From positions 2,031 to 7,440 of the forward strand of contig DNFL01000228.1 of NCBI GenBank assembly GCA_003486945.1: DNA of 5,410 bases, read 5' to 3'. Under the pieces are notes generated by a model. That model had not been told where the DNA came from and made no database searches. It saw only the letters and a program-made list of their open reading frames with translations. Shown piece by piece: positions 1 to 5,410 of the stretch (its first letter is position 1; every line of letters starts with the position of its first letter). Origin of the DNA: Hyphomonas sp. (GTDB lineage: Bacteria; Pseudomonadota; Alphaproteobacteria; Caulobacterales; Hyphomonadaceae). A program made the translations under genes and the position numbers.

Positions 1-1563
1 GGCGTCGGTCATGATGATGATGCGCTCATAGCGCAGGTCGTCGATGTTGAACTTGCGGCCAAGCTCCGTCCCCAGAGCAAGCGAGAGGTCGGCCAGTTCC
101 TGGTTTCCCATCAGCTTGTCGTCGGACGCGCTTTCGACGTTGAGGATCTTGCCGCGCAGGGGAAGGATCGCCTGCGTCTCGCGGTTGCGGGCCTGTTTGG
201 CGCTGCCGCCGGCCGAGTCGCCTTCGACGAGGAAGAGTTCGGTGCCTTCCGGACCCTTGGCGGAACAGTCCGCCAGCTTGCCGGGGAGGCGGAGTTTCTT
301 GGTGGCCGACTTGCGGCTGACTTCCTTCGCCTTGCGGCGGCGGGCACGCTCGTCGGCGCGGTCGATCGCCCAGGTGAGCAGCTTGTTGGCTTCCTTCGGG
401 CTGCCGGCGAGCCAGTGGTCGAAATGGTCGCGCACGGCGGCTTCGACGAGGCGGAAGGCGTGGGTGGAGGAGAGCTTGTCTTTCGTCTGGCCGACAAATT
501 CCGGGCCGCGGATGAAGACTGAGAGCAGGAAGCCGGAATGGCCCATGACATCCTCGGCGGTGACTTCGGCGGCTTTCTTGTTGCCGGAGAGTTCGCCGAA
601 ATTGCGCAGGCCCTTGGTGATGGCTGAGCGGAAGCCGGCCTCGTGGGTGCCGCCTTCGGGGGTGGGGATGGTGTTGCAGTAGGAGCGGGCAAAGCCGTCC
701 TGCTCGCCGAAGCCGGCCTGGGTCCAGGCGATGGCCCATTCGACCTTGCCGTCCTTGCCCATGTCCATGAGGCCGGTGAAGGGGGCGTCAGTGATGGTGG
801 CCTTGTCCTCGAAGACTTCCGAGAGCTGGTCTGCGAGGCCGTTGGGATAGGAGAGGACCGCTTCGGCGGGGATTTTCGAATCTTCGGGCAGCAGTTTGGG
901 GTCGCAGGACCAGCGGAGTTCGACGCCGCGGAAGAGGTAGGCCTTGGAGCGCGCCATCTGGAACAGGCGGGCGGGGCGCCAGCGCAGCTTGTCGCCGAAG
1001 ATCTGGTGGTCCGGCTTGAAGCGGACCGAGGTGCCGCGCCGGTTGGGGGCGGGGCCGACTTTCGTGAGCTTGGTGGTGGGCACGCCGCGCGAGAAGGTCT
1101 GGCGGTAGAGCGTGCGGTCGCGGGCGATCTCGACCTCGACCGTTTCGGAGAGGGCGTTGACGACCGAGATGCCGACGCCGTGCAGGCCGCCGGCGGTGGA
1201 ATAGGCCTTGTCGGAGAACTTGCCGCCCGAGTGCAGCGTGGTCATGATAACTTCGAGCGCTGATTTCTTTGGGAATTTCGGGTGTGGGTCGACCGGGATG
1301 CCGCGGCCATTGTCGGCGACGGTGAGGAAACCCTCGGTGTCGAGGTGTATTTCGATACGGCTGGCATGGCCGGCGACGGCTTCGTCCATCGAGTTGTCGA
1401 GGACTTCGGCGAACAGGTGGTGCCAGGCGCGCTCGTCGGTGCCGCCGATATACATGCCGGGGCGCTTGCGGACGGGCTCCAGGCCTTCCAGGACCTCGAT
1501 ATCCTTAGCGGAGTAGCCCTTGCCACCGTCATCGATGAGCTTCAGTTGCCGGGCTGTCGACAT
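1..1563 (-). CDS. parE: DNA topoisomerase IV subunit B (ParE), 3'-truncated by window edge
   Basis: ParE is the ATPase subunit of topoisomerase IV. With ParC it decatenates sister chromosomes and relaxes supercoils in the cytoplasm. The visible 521 residues cover the GHKL ATPase, the transducer and the start of the TOPRIM domain. Visible motifs are EVLDNSMDEA (53-62; predicted catalytic Glu53, Mg-binding Asn57), DNGRGIP (84-90), the ATP-lid GGLHGVG (125-131), YCNTIPTPEGGTHEAGF (295-311), the QTK loop (359-361) and TOPRIM EGDSAGG (447-453) with PLRGK (468-472). The reading ends at MTDA, inside the metal-binding DxDxD motif, so about 150 C-terminal residues are missing. ELFLVEGDSAGGSAKQARNR and the GGTDE/WHHLFAEV segment fit ParE better than GyrB. 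The ATG at 1563 follows GGAGAAG with good spacing. No frameshift is seen. The gene diverges from lon. Identity is strong; the choice of ParE over GyrB rests on remembered family sequences. Confidence 0.95.
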   Translation of the reverse strand, partial: MSTARQLKLIDDGGKGYSAKDIEVLEGLEPVRKRPGMYIGGTDERAWHHLFAEVLDNSMDEAVAGHASRIEIHLDTEGFLTVADNGRGIPVDPHPKFPKKSALEVIMTTLHSGGKFSDKAYSTAGGLHGVGISVVNALSETVEVEIARDRTLYRQTFSRGVPTTKLTKVGPAPNRRGTSVRFKPDHQIFGDKLRWRPARLFQMARSKAYLFRGVELRWSCDPKLLPEDSKIPAEAVLSYPNGLADQLSEVFEDKATITDAPFTGLMDMGKDGKVEWAIAWTQAGFGEQDGFARSYCNTIPTPEGGTHEAGFRSAITKGLRNFGELSGNKKAAEVTAEDVMGHSGFLLSVFIRGPEFVGQTKDKLSSTHAFRLVEAAVRDHFDHWLAGSPKEANKLLTWAIDRADERARRRKAKEVSRKSATKKLRLPGKLADCSAKGPEGTELFLVEGDSAGGSAKQARNRETQAILPLRGKILNVESASDDKLMGNQELADLSLALGTELGRKFNIDDLRYERIIIMTDA

Positions 1564-1605
1564 GGGCCACTTCTCCGTTCCGATACTGGTCCGCAGATAG
1601 AGGCC

Positions 1606-1627
1606 GAATCCGTTAAAGGCCTTTTAA
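1606..1627 (-). promoter_or_regulatory. Putative CtrA box with adjacent CcrM (GANTC) site upstream of parE
   Basis: TTAA at 1613-1616 and TTAA at 1624-1627 are separated by exactly 7 bases, matching the CtrA consensus TTAA-N7-TTAA known from Caulobacter and relatives. The block is also an imperfect palindrome, GTTAAAGG/CCTTTTAAC (1612-1628). GAATC at 1606-1610 is a GANTC site, the CcrM methylation target, two bases from the box on the parE side. The box lies about 50-64 bases upstream of the parE ATG, where it could overlap or flank the promoter. No convincing -35/-10 pair is visible for parE. That the motifs are present is certain; that they act as regulatory sites is inferred. Confidence 0.5.
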
Positions 1628-1721
1628 CCCTCTGGCATTCTGCGGGGCCGCACGGTTCAAGCGGGGTTTGAGGCGGGGGGCAAGGGCCTGACGGCTGTGG
1701 AAAGCCTGGCAGCGCCGGAAT

Positions 1722-1744
1722 GAGCAATCGCGTTGCGATTGCTC
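1722..1744. repeat. Perfect 10-bp inverted repeat (hairpin)
   Basis: GAGCAATCGC and its exact reverse complement GCGATTGCTC flank a 3-base GTT loop. It lies between divergent promoters and has no T-tract, so it is not an evident terminator of either neighbour. Its last base overlaps the first base of the next stem-loop, so the two may form one composite repeat unit. It could also be an operator for a dimeric regulator; the sequence does not decide. Confidence 0.75.
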
Positions 1745-1788
1745 CCCCCACCTCACCCTCCCCACAAGGGGAGGGGTGGGGTGGGGGG
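1744..1788. repeat. C-rich/G-rich stem-loop, likely dispersed intergenic repeat; G-quadruplex-prone
   Basis: A C-rich left arm (1744-1763) pairs with a G-rich right arm (1768-1788) around an ACAA loop, with one bulged base and one G-T type pair. The right arm consists of G tracts of 4, 4, 4 and 6 separated by single A, T and T bases, a textbook pattern for a compact parallel G-quadruplex on the plus strand. Similar CTCCCC-ACAA-GGGGAG elements are, from memory, common dispersed intergenic repeats in alphaproteobacteria. With only one copy in this window, repeat status is inferred. Confidence 0.65.
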
Positions 1789-1881
1789 ACGCGCGCCACT
1801 CACCTGCAGTTCTATTCACACCTTTCTATAGCAGAGGCCGGGTTGAAGCGGTCAGCTGAGGTTTCCACATTCCGGACATCG

Positions 1882-1918
1882 CCCCATTAATGCTCTAATC
1901 GGCAGGACAGGGTATAAA
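1882..1918 (+). promoter_or_regulatory. Candidate lon promoter elements (weak)
   Basis: TATAAA at 1913-1918 matches five of six positions of a sigma-70 -10 box and would place transcription start about 35 bases before the lon start, but no good -35 lies 16-18 bases upstream. CCCCATTA at 1882-1889 resembles the heat-shock sigma-32 -10 element (CCCCATNT). The CTTGAA-like -35 expected 11-16 bases before it is missing; the nearest TTGAAG, at 1843-1848, is too far away. lon is commonly heat-shock controlled, so the match is suggestive only. Confidence 0.25.
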
Positions 1919-1945
1919 GGGCTGCCGCCATGCGGGGCCCATGAA

Positions 1946-1952
1946 AAGGAGG
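1946..1952 (+). promoter_or_regulatory. Strong Shine-Dalgarno sequence that decides the lon start
   Basis: AAGGAGG ends one base before the ATG at 1954 and seven bases before the in-frame ATG at 1960. Only the second has normal ribosome spacing, so 1960 is the preferred start and the protein is two residues shorter than the longest frame. Confidence 0.75.
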
Positions 1953-1959
1953 CATGAAC

Positions 1960-4380
1960 ATGCCAAGAACCAAGACCGTTCCGGTGTTGCCGCTGAGGGA
2001 CATCGTTGTGTTTCCGGACATGGTGGCGCCGCTGTTTGTCGGCCGCGACAAGTCTGTCCGCGCTCTCGAGATGATCGAGGAGAGCGAAAATGAGATCATG
2101 CTGGTGGCCCAGACCGATGCGGCCATCGACAATCCGGTGGCCGATGACCTGCATGATATCGGCACGCTGGCGACCATCCTGCAACTCTTGAAACTGCCCG
2201 ACGGCACCGTGAAGGTGCTGGTGGAAGGCAAATCGCGCGCGCGGCTGGTGGAGCTGCATGACCGCGGCGAGTATTTCGAGGCGGCGGTGGAAACCCTGCC
2301 GGAAGCCGGCACGGGCGGGGCGGATGTGCAGGCGCTGATGCGCGCCGTGCAGGAACAGTTCGAAAGCTATGTGAAGCTGAACCGCAAGATCCCGCCGGAG
2401 ACGGTGACCTCGATCGGGCAGATGTCGGATGCCGGGCGCCTGGCGGACCAGGTAGCGTCGAACCTGTCGGTGAAGCTCTCCGACAAGCAGGAACTGCTCG
2501 AGATGCCGGACGCCAAGGACCGGCTGGAGAAAGTGTTCGCGCTGATGGAAGGCGAGATGGGCATGCTCCAGATGGAGCGGAAGATCAAAAACCGCGTGAA
2601 GCGGCAGATGGAGAAGACCCAGCGCGAGTATTACCTGAACGAGCAGATGAAGGCGATCCAGCGCGAGCTGGGCGAACAGGGCGGGGAAGGCGGCGAGCGC
2701 GATGAGCTGGCTGAACTCGACCAGAAGATCGCCGACACACCGCTCTCGCAGGAAGCGCGCACCAAGGCCGAAGCCGAGATGAAGAAGCTGCGCCAGATGT
2801 CGCCGATGTCGGCGGAGTCTACGGTGGTGCGCAACTATCTCGACTGGCTGCTGTCGCTGCCCTGGGGCAAGCGGAAGGAAATCGTCACCGACCTGCGCAA
2901 GGCCGAGAAGCAACTGAACGACGACCATTACGGCCTCGACAAGGTGAAGGAGCGCATCCTTGAATACCTTGCCGTGCAGAAACGCACCGGGCGCCTGAAG
3001 GGTCCGATCCTTTGCCTCGTCGGCCCGCCGGGCGTCGGCAAGACCTCGCTGGGCAAGTCCATCGCGGAAGCGACCGGACGTGACTTCGTGCGCGTGTCGC
3101 TGGGCGGCGTGCGCGACGAGAGCGAGATCCGCGGCCACCGCCGGACCTATATCGGATCGATGCCGGGCCGCATCATCCAGAGCCTGAAGAAGACCAAGAG
3201 CGGCAACCCGCTGTTCCTGCTCGACGAGATCGACAAGATGGGCATGGACCATCGCGGCGATCCGGCTTCGGCGCTGCTGGAAGTGCTCGACCCGGAGCAG
3301 AACTCGACGTTCAACGACCACTATCTGGAAGTCGACTATGACCTTTCGGACGTGATGTTCGTGACGACGGCGAACTCGCTGAACATGCCGCAGCCTTTGC
3401 TCGACCGGATGGAGATCATCCGGATTGCGGGGTACACGGAGGATGAGAAGCTGGAGATCACCAAGCGCCACCTGATTCCTCAGGTGCGTGAGGATCACGG
3501 CCTGAAGGAAGGCGAGTGGATCGTCACCGATGGCGCGATCAGCGACCTCATCCGCTACTACACCCGTGAAGCCGGCGTGCGCAGCCTGAAGCGCGAGATT
3601 GCGCGCCTTGCCCGCAAGGCGGTGCGTGAACTGGCGCTGACGGAAGGCGCGAGCCTGACGATCACGCCGGAGAACCTCGCGACCTTCGCGGGCGTTCGCA
3701 AGCATCGCTACGGCCTCGCCGACGAGACCGATCAGGTGGGCGCCGTCACCGGCCTTGCCTGGACGGAAGTGGGCGGCGATCTGCTCACCATTGAAGCGGT
3801 GAAGATGCCGGGCCGGGGCGCGATGAAAGTGACCGGGAACCTGCGCGATGTGATGAAGGAATCGATCCAGGCGGCGAGCTCGCTCGTGCGCGCGCGCTCG
3901 GTGGCGTTCGGCATCAAGCCGACGGCCTTCAACACGACCGACATCCACGTTCACGTTCCGGATGGCGCCACGCCGAAGGACGGTCCGTCTGCCGGTATCG
4001 CGATGACGACGGCCATCGTGTCGCTGCTGACCGGAATTCCGGTGAACCGCGAAGTGGCAATGACCGGCGAGGTGAGCCTGCGCGGCCGGGTGCTGCCGAT
4101 TGGCGGCCTCAAGGAGAAACTGCTCGCGGCCCTGCGCGGCGGCATCAAGACGGTGCTGATCCCGAAGGAGAACGAGAAGGACCTCGACGAGATCCCGGAG
4201 AATGTGAAGACCGGCCTGAAGATCATTCCGGTTTCGGATGTTCAGGAAGTGCTGAAGCTGGCGCTGATGCGCCCGCTGGTGCCGATCGAATGGTCGGAAG
4301 AGGATGAAGCGAAGCTGCAGGCCTCGCTGAGCGGCGGCAAGGCCGGCGACGGCGAGTCCGACACGATCCGCGCGCACTGA
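1960..4380 (+). CDS. lon: ATP-dependent Lon protease (class A, full length)
   Basis: Lon is a cytoplasmic hexameric AAA+ serine protease that unfolds and degrades misfolded and regulatory proteins. The product is 806 residues, normal for bacterial Lon. Numbering from the ATG at 1960, the N-terminal substrate-binding domain spans about 1-200, starting with [21 protein letters not shown] helical, charged linker (about 180-280) follows. The AAA+ module has Walker A GPPGVGKT (355-362), Walker B FLLDEIDK (419-426), sensor-1 Asn472, a probable arginine finger Arg483 and sensor-2 Arg541 in GVRSLKREI. The C-terminal protease domain has the Ser-Lys dyad Ser677 in PKDGPSAG and Lys720 in GGLKEKL, equivalent to E. 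coli Ser679/Lys722. All key residues are present, so the enzyme should be active. It is transcribed alone: parE diverges upstream and a terminator lies 25 bases after the stop. An ATG at 1954 is possible but badly spaced from the Shine-Dalgarno. The short charged C-terminal tail looks lineage-specific. Confidence 0.98.
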   Translation: MPRTKTVPVLPLRDIVVFPDMVAPLFVGRDKSVRALEMIEESENEIMLVAQTDAAIDNPVADDLHDIGTLATILQLLKLPDGTVKVLVEGKSRARLVELHDRGEYFEAAVETLPEAGTGGADVQALMRAVQEQFESYVKLNRKIPPETVTSIGQMSDAGRLADQVASNLSVKLSDKQELLEMPDAKDRLEKVFALMEGEMGMLQMERKIKNRVKRQMEKTQREYYLNEQMKAIQRELGEQGGEGGERDELAELDQKIADTPLSQEARTKAEAEMKKLRQMSPMSAESTVVRNYLDWLLSLPWGKRKEIVTDLRKAEKQLNDDHYGLDKVKERILEYLAVQKRTGRLKGPILCLVGPPGVGKTSLGKSIAEATGRDFVRVSLGGVRDESEIRGHRRTYIGSMPGRIIQSLKKTKSGNPLFLLDEIDKMGMDHRGDPASALLEVLDPEQNSTFNDHYLEVDYDLSDVMFVTTANSLNMPQPLLDRMEIIRIAGYTEDEKLEITKRHLIPQVREDHGLKEGEWIVTDGAISDLIRYYTREAGVRSLKREIARLARKAVRELALTEGASLTITPENLATFAGVRKHRYGLADETDQVGAVTGLAWTEVGGDLLTIEAVKMPGRGAMKVTGNLRDVMKESIQAASSLVRARSVAFGIKPTAFNTTDIHVHVPDGATPKDGPSAGIAMTTAIVSLLTGIPVNREVAMTGEVSLRGRVLPIGGLKEKLLAALRGGIKTVLIPKENEKDLDEIPENVKTGLKIIPVSDVQEVLKLALMRPLVPIEWSEEDEAKLQASLSGGKAGDGESDTIRAH

Positions 4381-4404
4381 GCGGGTTCTGACTGAGAGTA
4401 TGAG

Positions 4405-4440
4405 AAGCCCCTTCTCCGGATGGAGGAGGGGTTTTTCTTT
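4405..4440 (+). terminator. Rho-independent terminator of lon
   Basis: Left arm CCCCTTCTCC (4408-4417) pairs with GGAGGAGGGG (4422-4431), with one G-T wobble, around a GGAT loop. TTTTTCTTTT (4432-4441) follows directly, and AAG upstream can extend the stem with the T-tract. The stem begins about 25 bases after the lon stop, so it ends the lon transcript and separates it from the tRNA gene. Confidence 0.9.
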
Positions 4441-4443
4441 TGG

Positions 4444-4506
4444 GGCGGGCCCTCACCTCCCACCGTCTTTGGCGGCGGGCCCCTACTCTCCCGGAGGGAC
4501 AAGGGG
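4444..4506. repeat. GC-rich direct repeat and stem-loop between lon terminator and tRNA
   Basis: GGCGGGCCC occurs at 4444-4452 and again at 4474-4482, each followed by a related pyrimidine stretch ending in CTCCC, so the two halves look like diverged 30-base-offset copies. The second copy also forms an imperfect hairpin: CCCCT (4480-4484) with AGGGG (4502-4506), enclosing TCCC-GGA-GGGA (4489-4499). It looks like a dispersed intergenic repeat, but no second copy is in the window. Open frames across it lack ribosome binding sites. Confidence 0.4.
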
Positions 4507-4572
4507 TTGGACTTCACCGCGCGCTTGCATTCCGGCGCGGGCGGCGGCAAAGAGGCGGCGTGCCAAGTCTGG

Positions 4573-4648
4573 GGGCGATTAGCTCAGTTGGTAGAGCGCC
4601 TGCTTTACACGCAGGATGTCGGCGGTTCGAGCCCGTCATCGCCCACCA
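4573..4648 (+). tRNA. tRNA-Val (anticodon UAC), CCA encoded
   Basis: A complete cloverleaf can be drawn. The acceptor stem is GGGCGAT (4573-4579) with ATCGCCC (4638-4644). The D arm is GCTC/GAGC (4582-4585 and 4594-4597) around AGTTGGTA. The anticodon stem is CCTGC/GCAGG with loop TTTACAC (4604-4610), giving anticodon TAC at 4606-4608. A five-base variable region follows, then a T arm GGCGG/CCGTC with loop TTCGAGC. The discriminator is A4645, and the 3' CCA (4646-4648) is encoded. A UAC anticodon reads GUA/GUG valine codons. TTGGAC at 4507-4512 with CATTCC at 4528-4533 could be a weak promoter, though its 15-base spacing is short. No clear terminator follows. Confidence 0.97.
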
Positions 4649-4725
4649 TTTTCCCCGCCACTGCTTTGTCTCCTGCGCGTCGCGCGGGCGCCGGGCCGTG
4701 TGATAGGATGGGCGCCTGCAACAGG

Positions 4726-4730
4726 GAGTC
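4726..4730. promoter_or_regulatory. GANTC (CcrM-type) site in the lipoprotein gene leader
   Basis: GAGTC lies five bases before the ATG at 4736 and overlaps the Shine-Dalgarno AGGGAG. If the host has CcrM, this adenine would be methylated in a cell-cycle-dependent way. Its position inside the ribosome binding site makes a transcriptional role less likely, and it may be chance. Confidence 0.25.
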
Positions 4731-4735
4731 CTCTG

Positions 4736-5410
4736 ATGAAAACCGTATGTACTGCTGCGCTCGTTCTGCCTGCCTTTCTGGCGGCGTGCACACCTTATAC
4801 ATCGCCGGCGCCAGAGCCGGTGGAGGTTGTGGTGGCAGATTACACATGCGGGGACATGGCCGTGCAGGTGACGTTCGCGGAAGAAAACACCGTATTGCGG
4901 GCGGGCGGGGCAGAATACGCGCTTGCGCCTGTGATGACCGGGTCGGGCGCGAAATATGCAGCCGCAGGCGACGGGCCGGAGACGTCTTTCTGGAGCAAGG
5001 GCGAGAACGGGCTACTGGTGCTGGAAGGGGCGGAGTATCCCGAGTGCGGCCCGGCGGCAGCGGCGCCGGAGGGGCGCTGGTCGGCAATCGGGCAGGAGCC
5101 GGGGTGGATGCTGACCATCGAGGAGGGCGAGGCGTTCTTTGGCTATGACTATAATCAGGCCCAGCACACGGCGGCCGTTACTGGCCCGCATGCCATCGAG
5201 GACGGTGTGGAATATATCGAGGGGCCGGGCGGACTTGCGGTGACGCGGCTGTTCAAGGTTTGCTCGGATGTGATGTCAGGTATTCCGTACCCGGACACTG
5301 TGACGGTGACGCTCGGCGATCAGGTGTATCAGGGCTGCGGCGGGGATGCGCAGGCTGTGCTGGCAGGCGCGGAGTGGGTGGTGGAAGATATCAACCGCGG
5401 CGGCGTGATC
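4736..5410 (+). CDS. Lipoprotein with MliC-like, COG3650-like and META/HslJ-like regions (3' end outside window)
   Basis: The first 225 residues are visible. The N-terminus has a lipoprotein signal, with hydrophobic residues 6-17 and lipobox LAAC giving Cys18; Thr at +2 would favour the outer membrane by the E. coli rule. Residues about 34-105 resemble MliC, the membrane-bound inhibitor of c-type lysozyme: YTC (Cys38), SGAKY (70-74), FWSKG (85-89) and Cys104. Ser70 and Lys88 correspond to the E. coli MliC inhibitory pair Ser89/Lys103, with about four extra residues between them. Residues about 112-203 resemble COG3650 envelope proteins (IGQEPGW, CSDVMSGIPYP, QGC). From about 208, LAGAEWVVEDINRGG looks like the start of a META/HslJ domain. 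AGGGAG (4723-4728) lies seven bases before the ATG. A role in lysozyme resistance or envelope stress is plausible but inferred. The domain calls come from motif recall, not a profile search. Confidence 0.85.
   Translation, partial: MKTVCTAALVLPAFLAACTPYTSPAPEPVEVVVADYTCGDMAVQVTFAEENTVLRAGGAEYALAPVMTGSGAKYAAAGDGPETSFWSKGENGLLVLEGAEYPECGPAAAAPEGRWSAIGQEPGWMLTIEEGEAFFGYDYNQAQHTAAVTGPHAIEDGVEYIEGPGGLAVTRLFKVCSDVMSGIPYPDTVTVTLGDQVYQGCGGDAQAVLAGAEWVVEDINRGGVI

Larger units (their letters stand above)
1564..1959. other. Divergent parE/lon intergenic region
   Basis: This 396-base gap separates two genes transcribed away from each other, so it should hold both promoters. From left to right it contains the parE ribosome binding site (minus strand, about 1571-1577), a GANTC plus TTAA-N7-TTAA cluster (1606-1627), a perfect hairpin (1722-1744), a long C-rich/G-rich stem-loop (1744-1788), and AT-richer DNA before lon with a TATAAA element and a strong Shine-Dalgarno sequence. 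Short open frames cross the repeats on the minus strand, but they lack ribosome binding sites and encode low-complexity Pro/Gly/Arg peptides, so I do not call a gene here. Confidence 0.85.

Noticed and set aside
26..739. Minus-strand and plus-strand frames overlapping the left part of parE
   Set aside because: They are out-of-frame readings of parE, with Arg/Pro/Ser-rich low-complexity products, while the parE frame shows continuous family motifs.
643..1263. Plus-strand 206-codon frame, Gly/Ala-rich
   Set aside because: It is antisense to parE, has no domain and only reflects GC-rich third positions.
1..1563. Assignment of the left gene to GyrB
   Set aside because: The N-terminal segment, the ELFLVEGDSAGGSAKQARNR region and the segment after PLRGK look like alphaproteobacterial ParE rather than GyrB.
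1542..1819. Two minus-strand frames across the intergenic repeats
   Set aside because: Their Pro-, Gly- and Arg-rich peptides are translations of the stem-loop repeats, they overlap each other and the parE start, and no ribosome binding site was found.
1696..1869. Two DnaA-box-like 9-mers (1696-1704 minus, 1861-1869 plus)
   Set aside because: Each matches TTATCCACA at only seven of nine positions, there is no AT-rich unwinding region, and two such matches are expected by chance.
1852..4377. Very long open frame (841 codons) on the minus strand opposite lon
   Set aside because: It mirrors the lon codons; its His/Arg/Leu-rich translation has no recognisable domain, and such antisense frames are expected opposite GC-rich, codon-biased genes.
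4675..4685. Terminator for tRNA-Val (GCGCG-T-CGCGC)
   Set aside because: The one-base loop cannot form a normal hairpin and there is no T-tract after it.
4573..4735. Integration site at the 3' end of tRNA-Val
   Set aside because: No second copy of the tRNA 3' end and no integrase or phage gene is visible in the remaining sequence.
4400..5148. Plus-strand frames running through the terminator, the tRNA and the lipoprotein gene, and minus-strand frames opposite
   Set aside because: They read through a tRNA gene and a terminator; the frame from 4736 has a Shine-Dalgarno, a lipoprotein signal and recognisable domains instead.

Overview
The window reads as ordinary chromosomal DNA of a GC-rich alphaproteobacterium. 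Three things support this. The ParE and Lon proteins have alphaproteobacterial character. There is a CtrA-type box (TTAA-N7-TTAA) next to a CcrM-type GANTC site. The intergenic spaces contain GC-rich stem-loop repeats. A member of the Caulobacterales/Hyphomonadaceae group is my best guess, but genus cannot be fixed from the sequence alone.

Layout. Bases 1-1563 (minus strand) hold the first 521 codons of parE, the ATPase subunit of topoisomerase IV, which runs off the left edge. Bases 1564-1959 are a divergent intergenic region. It carries a cell-cycle-type regulatory box close to parE, a perfect 10-bp hairpin, a longer C-rich/G-rich hairpin whose G arm could form a quadruplex, and a weak promoter region for lon. 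Bases 1960-4380 (plus strand) encode a complete Lon protease with all catalytic motifs. A rho-independent terminator follows immediately. Then come a GC-rich stem-loop stretch, tRNA-Val (UAC) at 4573-4648, and from 4736 a lipoprotein gene that leaves the right edge. That lipoprotein joins an MliC-like lysozyme-inhibitor domain, a COG3650-like domain and the start of a META/HslJ-like domain.

How the parts relate. parE and lon are divergently transcribed housekeeping genes, and each appears to have its own control. In Caulobacter, Lon degrades the GANTC methylase CcrM. A GANTC/CtrA-type site on the parE side of the shared intergenic region would therefore tie topoisomerase IV to the same cell-cycle circuit, but this link is inference. 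The lipoprotein is an envelope protein with no evident connection to the others.

I found no CRISPR array, insertion sequence, prophage or clearly new multi-gene system. The observations most worth checking are the CtrA/GANTC module, the quadruplex-prone hairpin and the multidomain lipoprotein.
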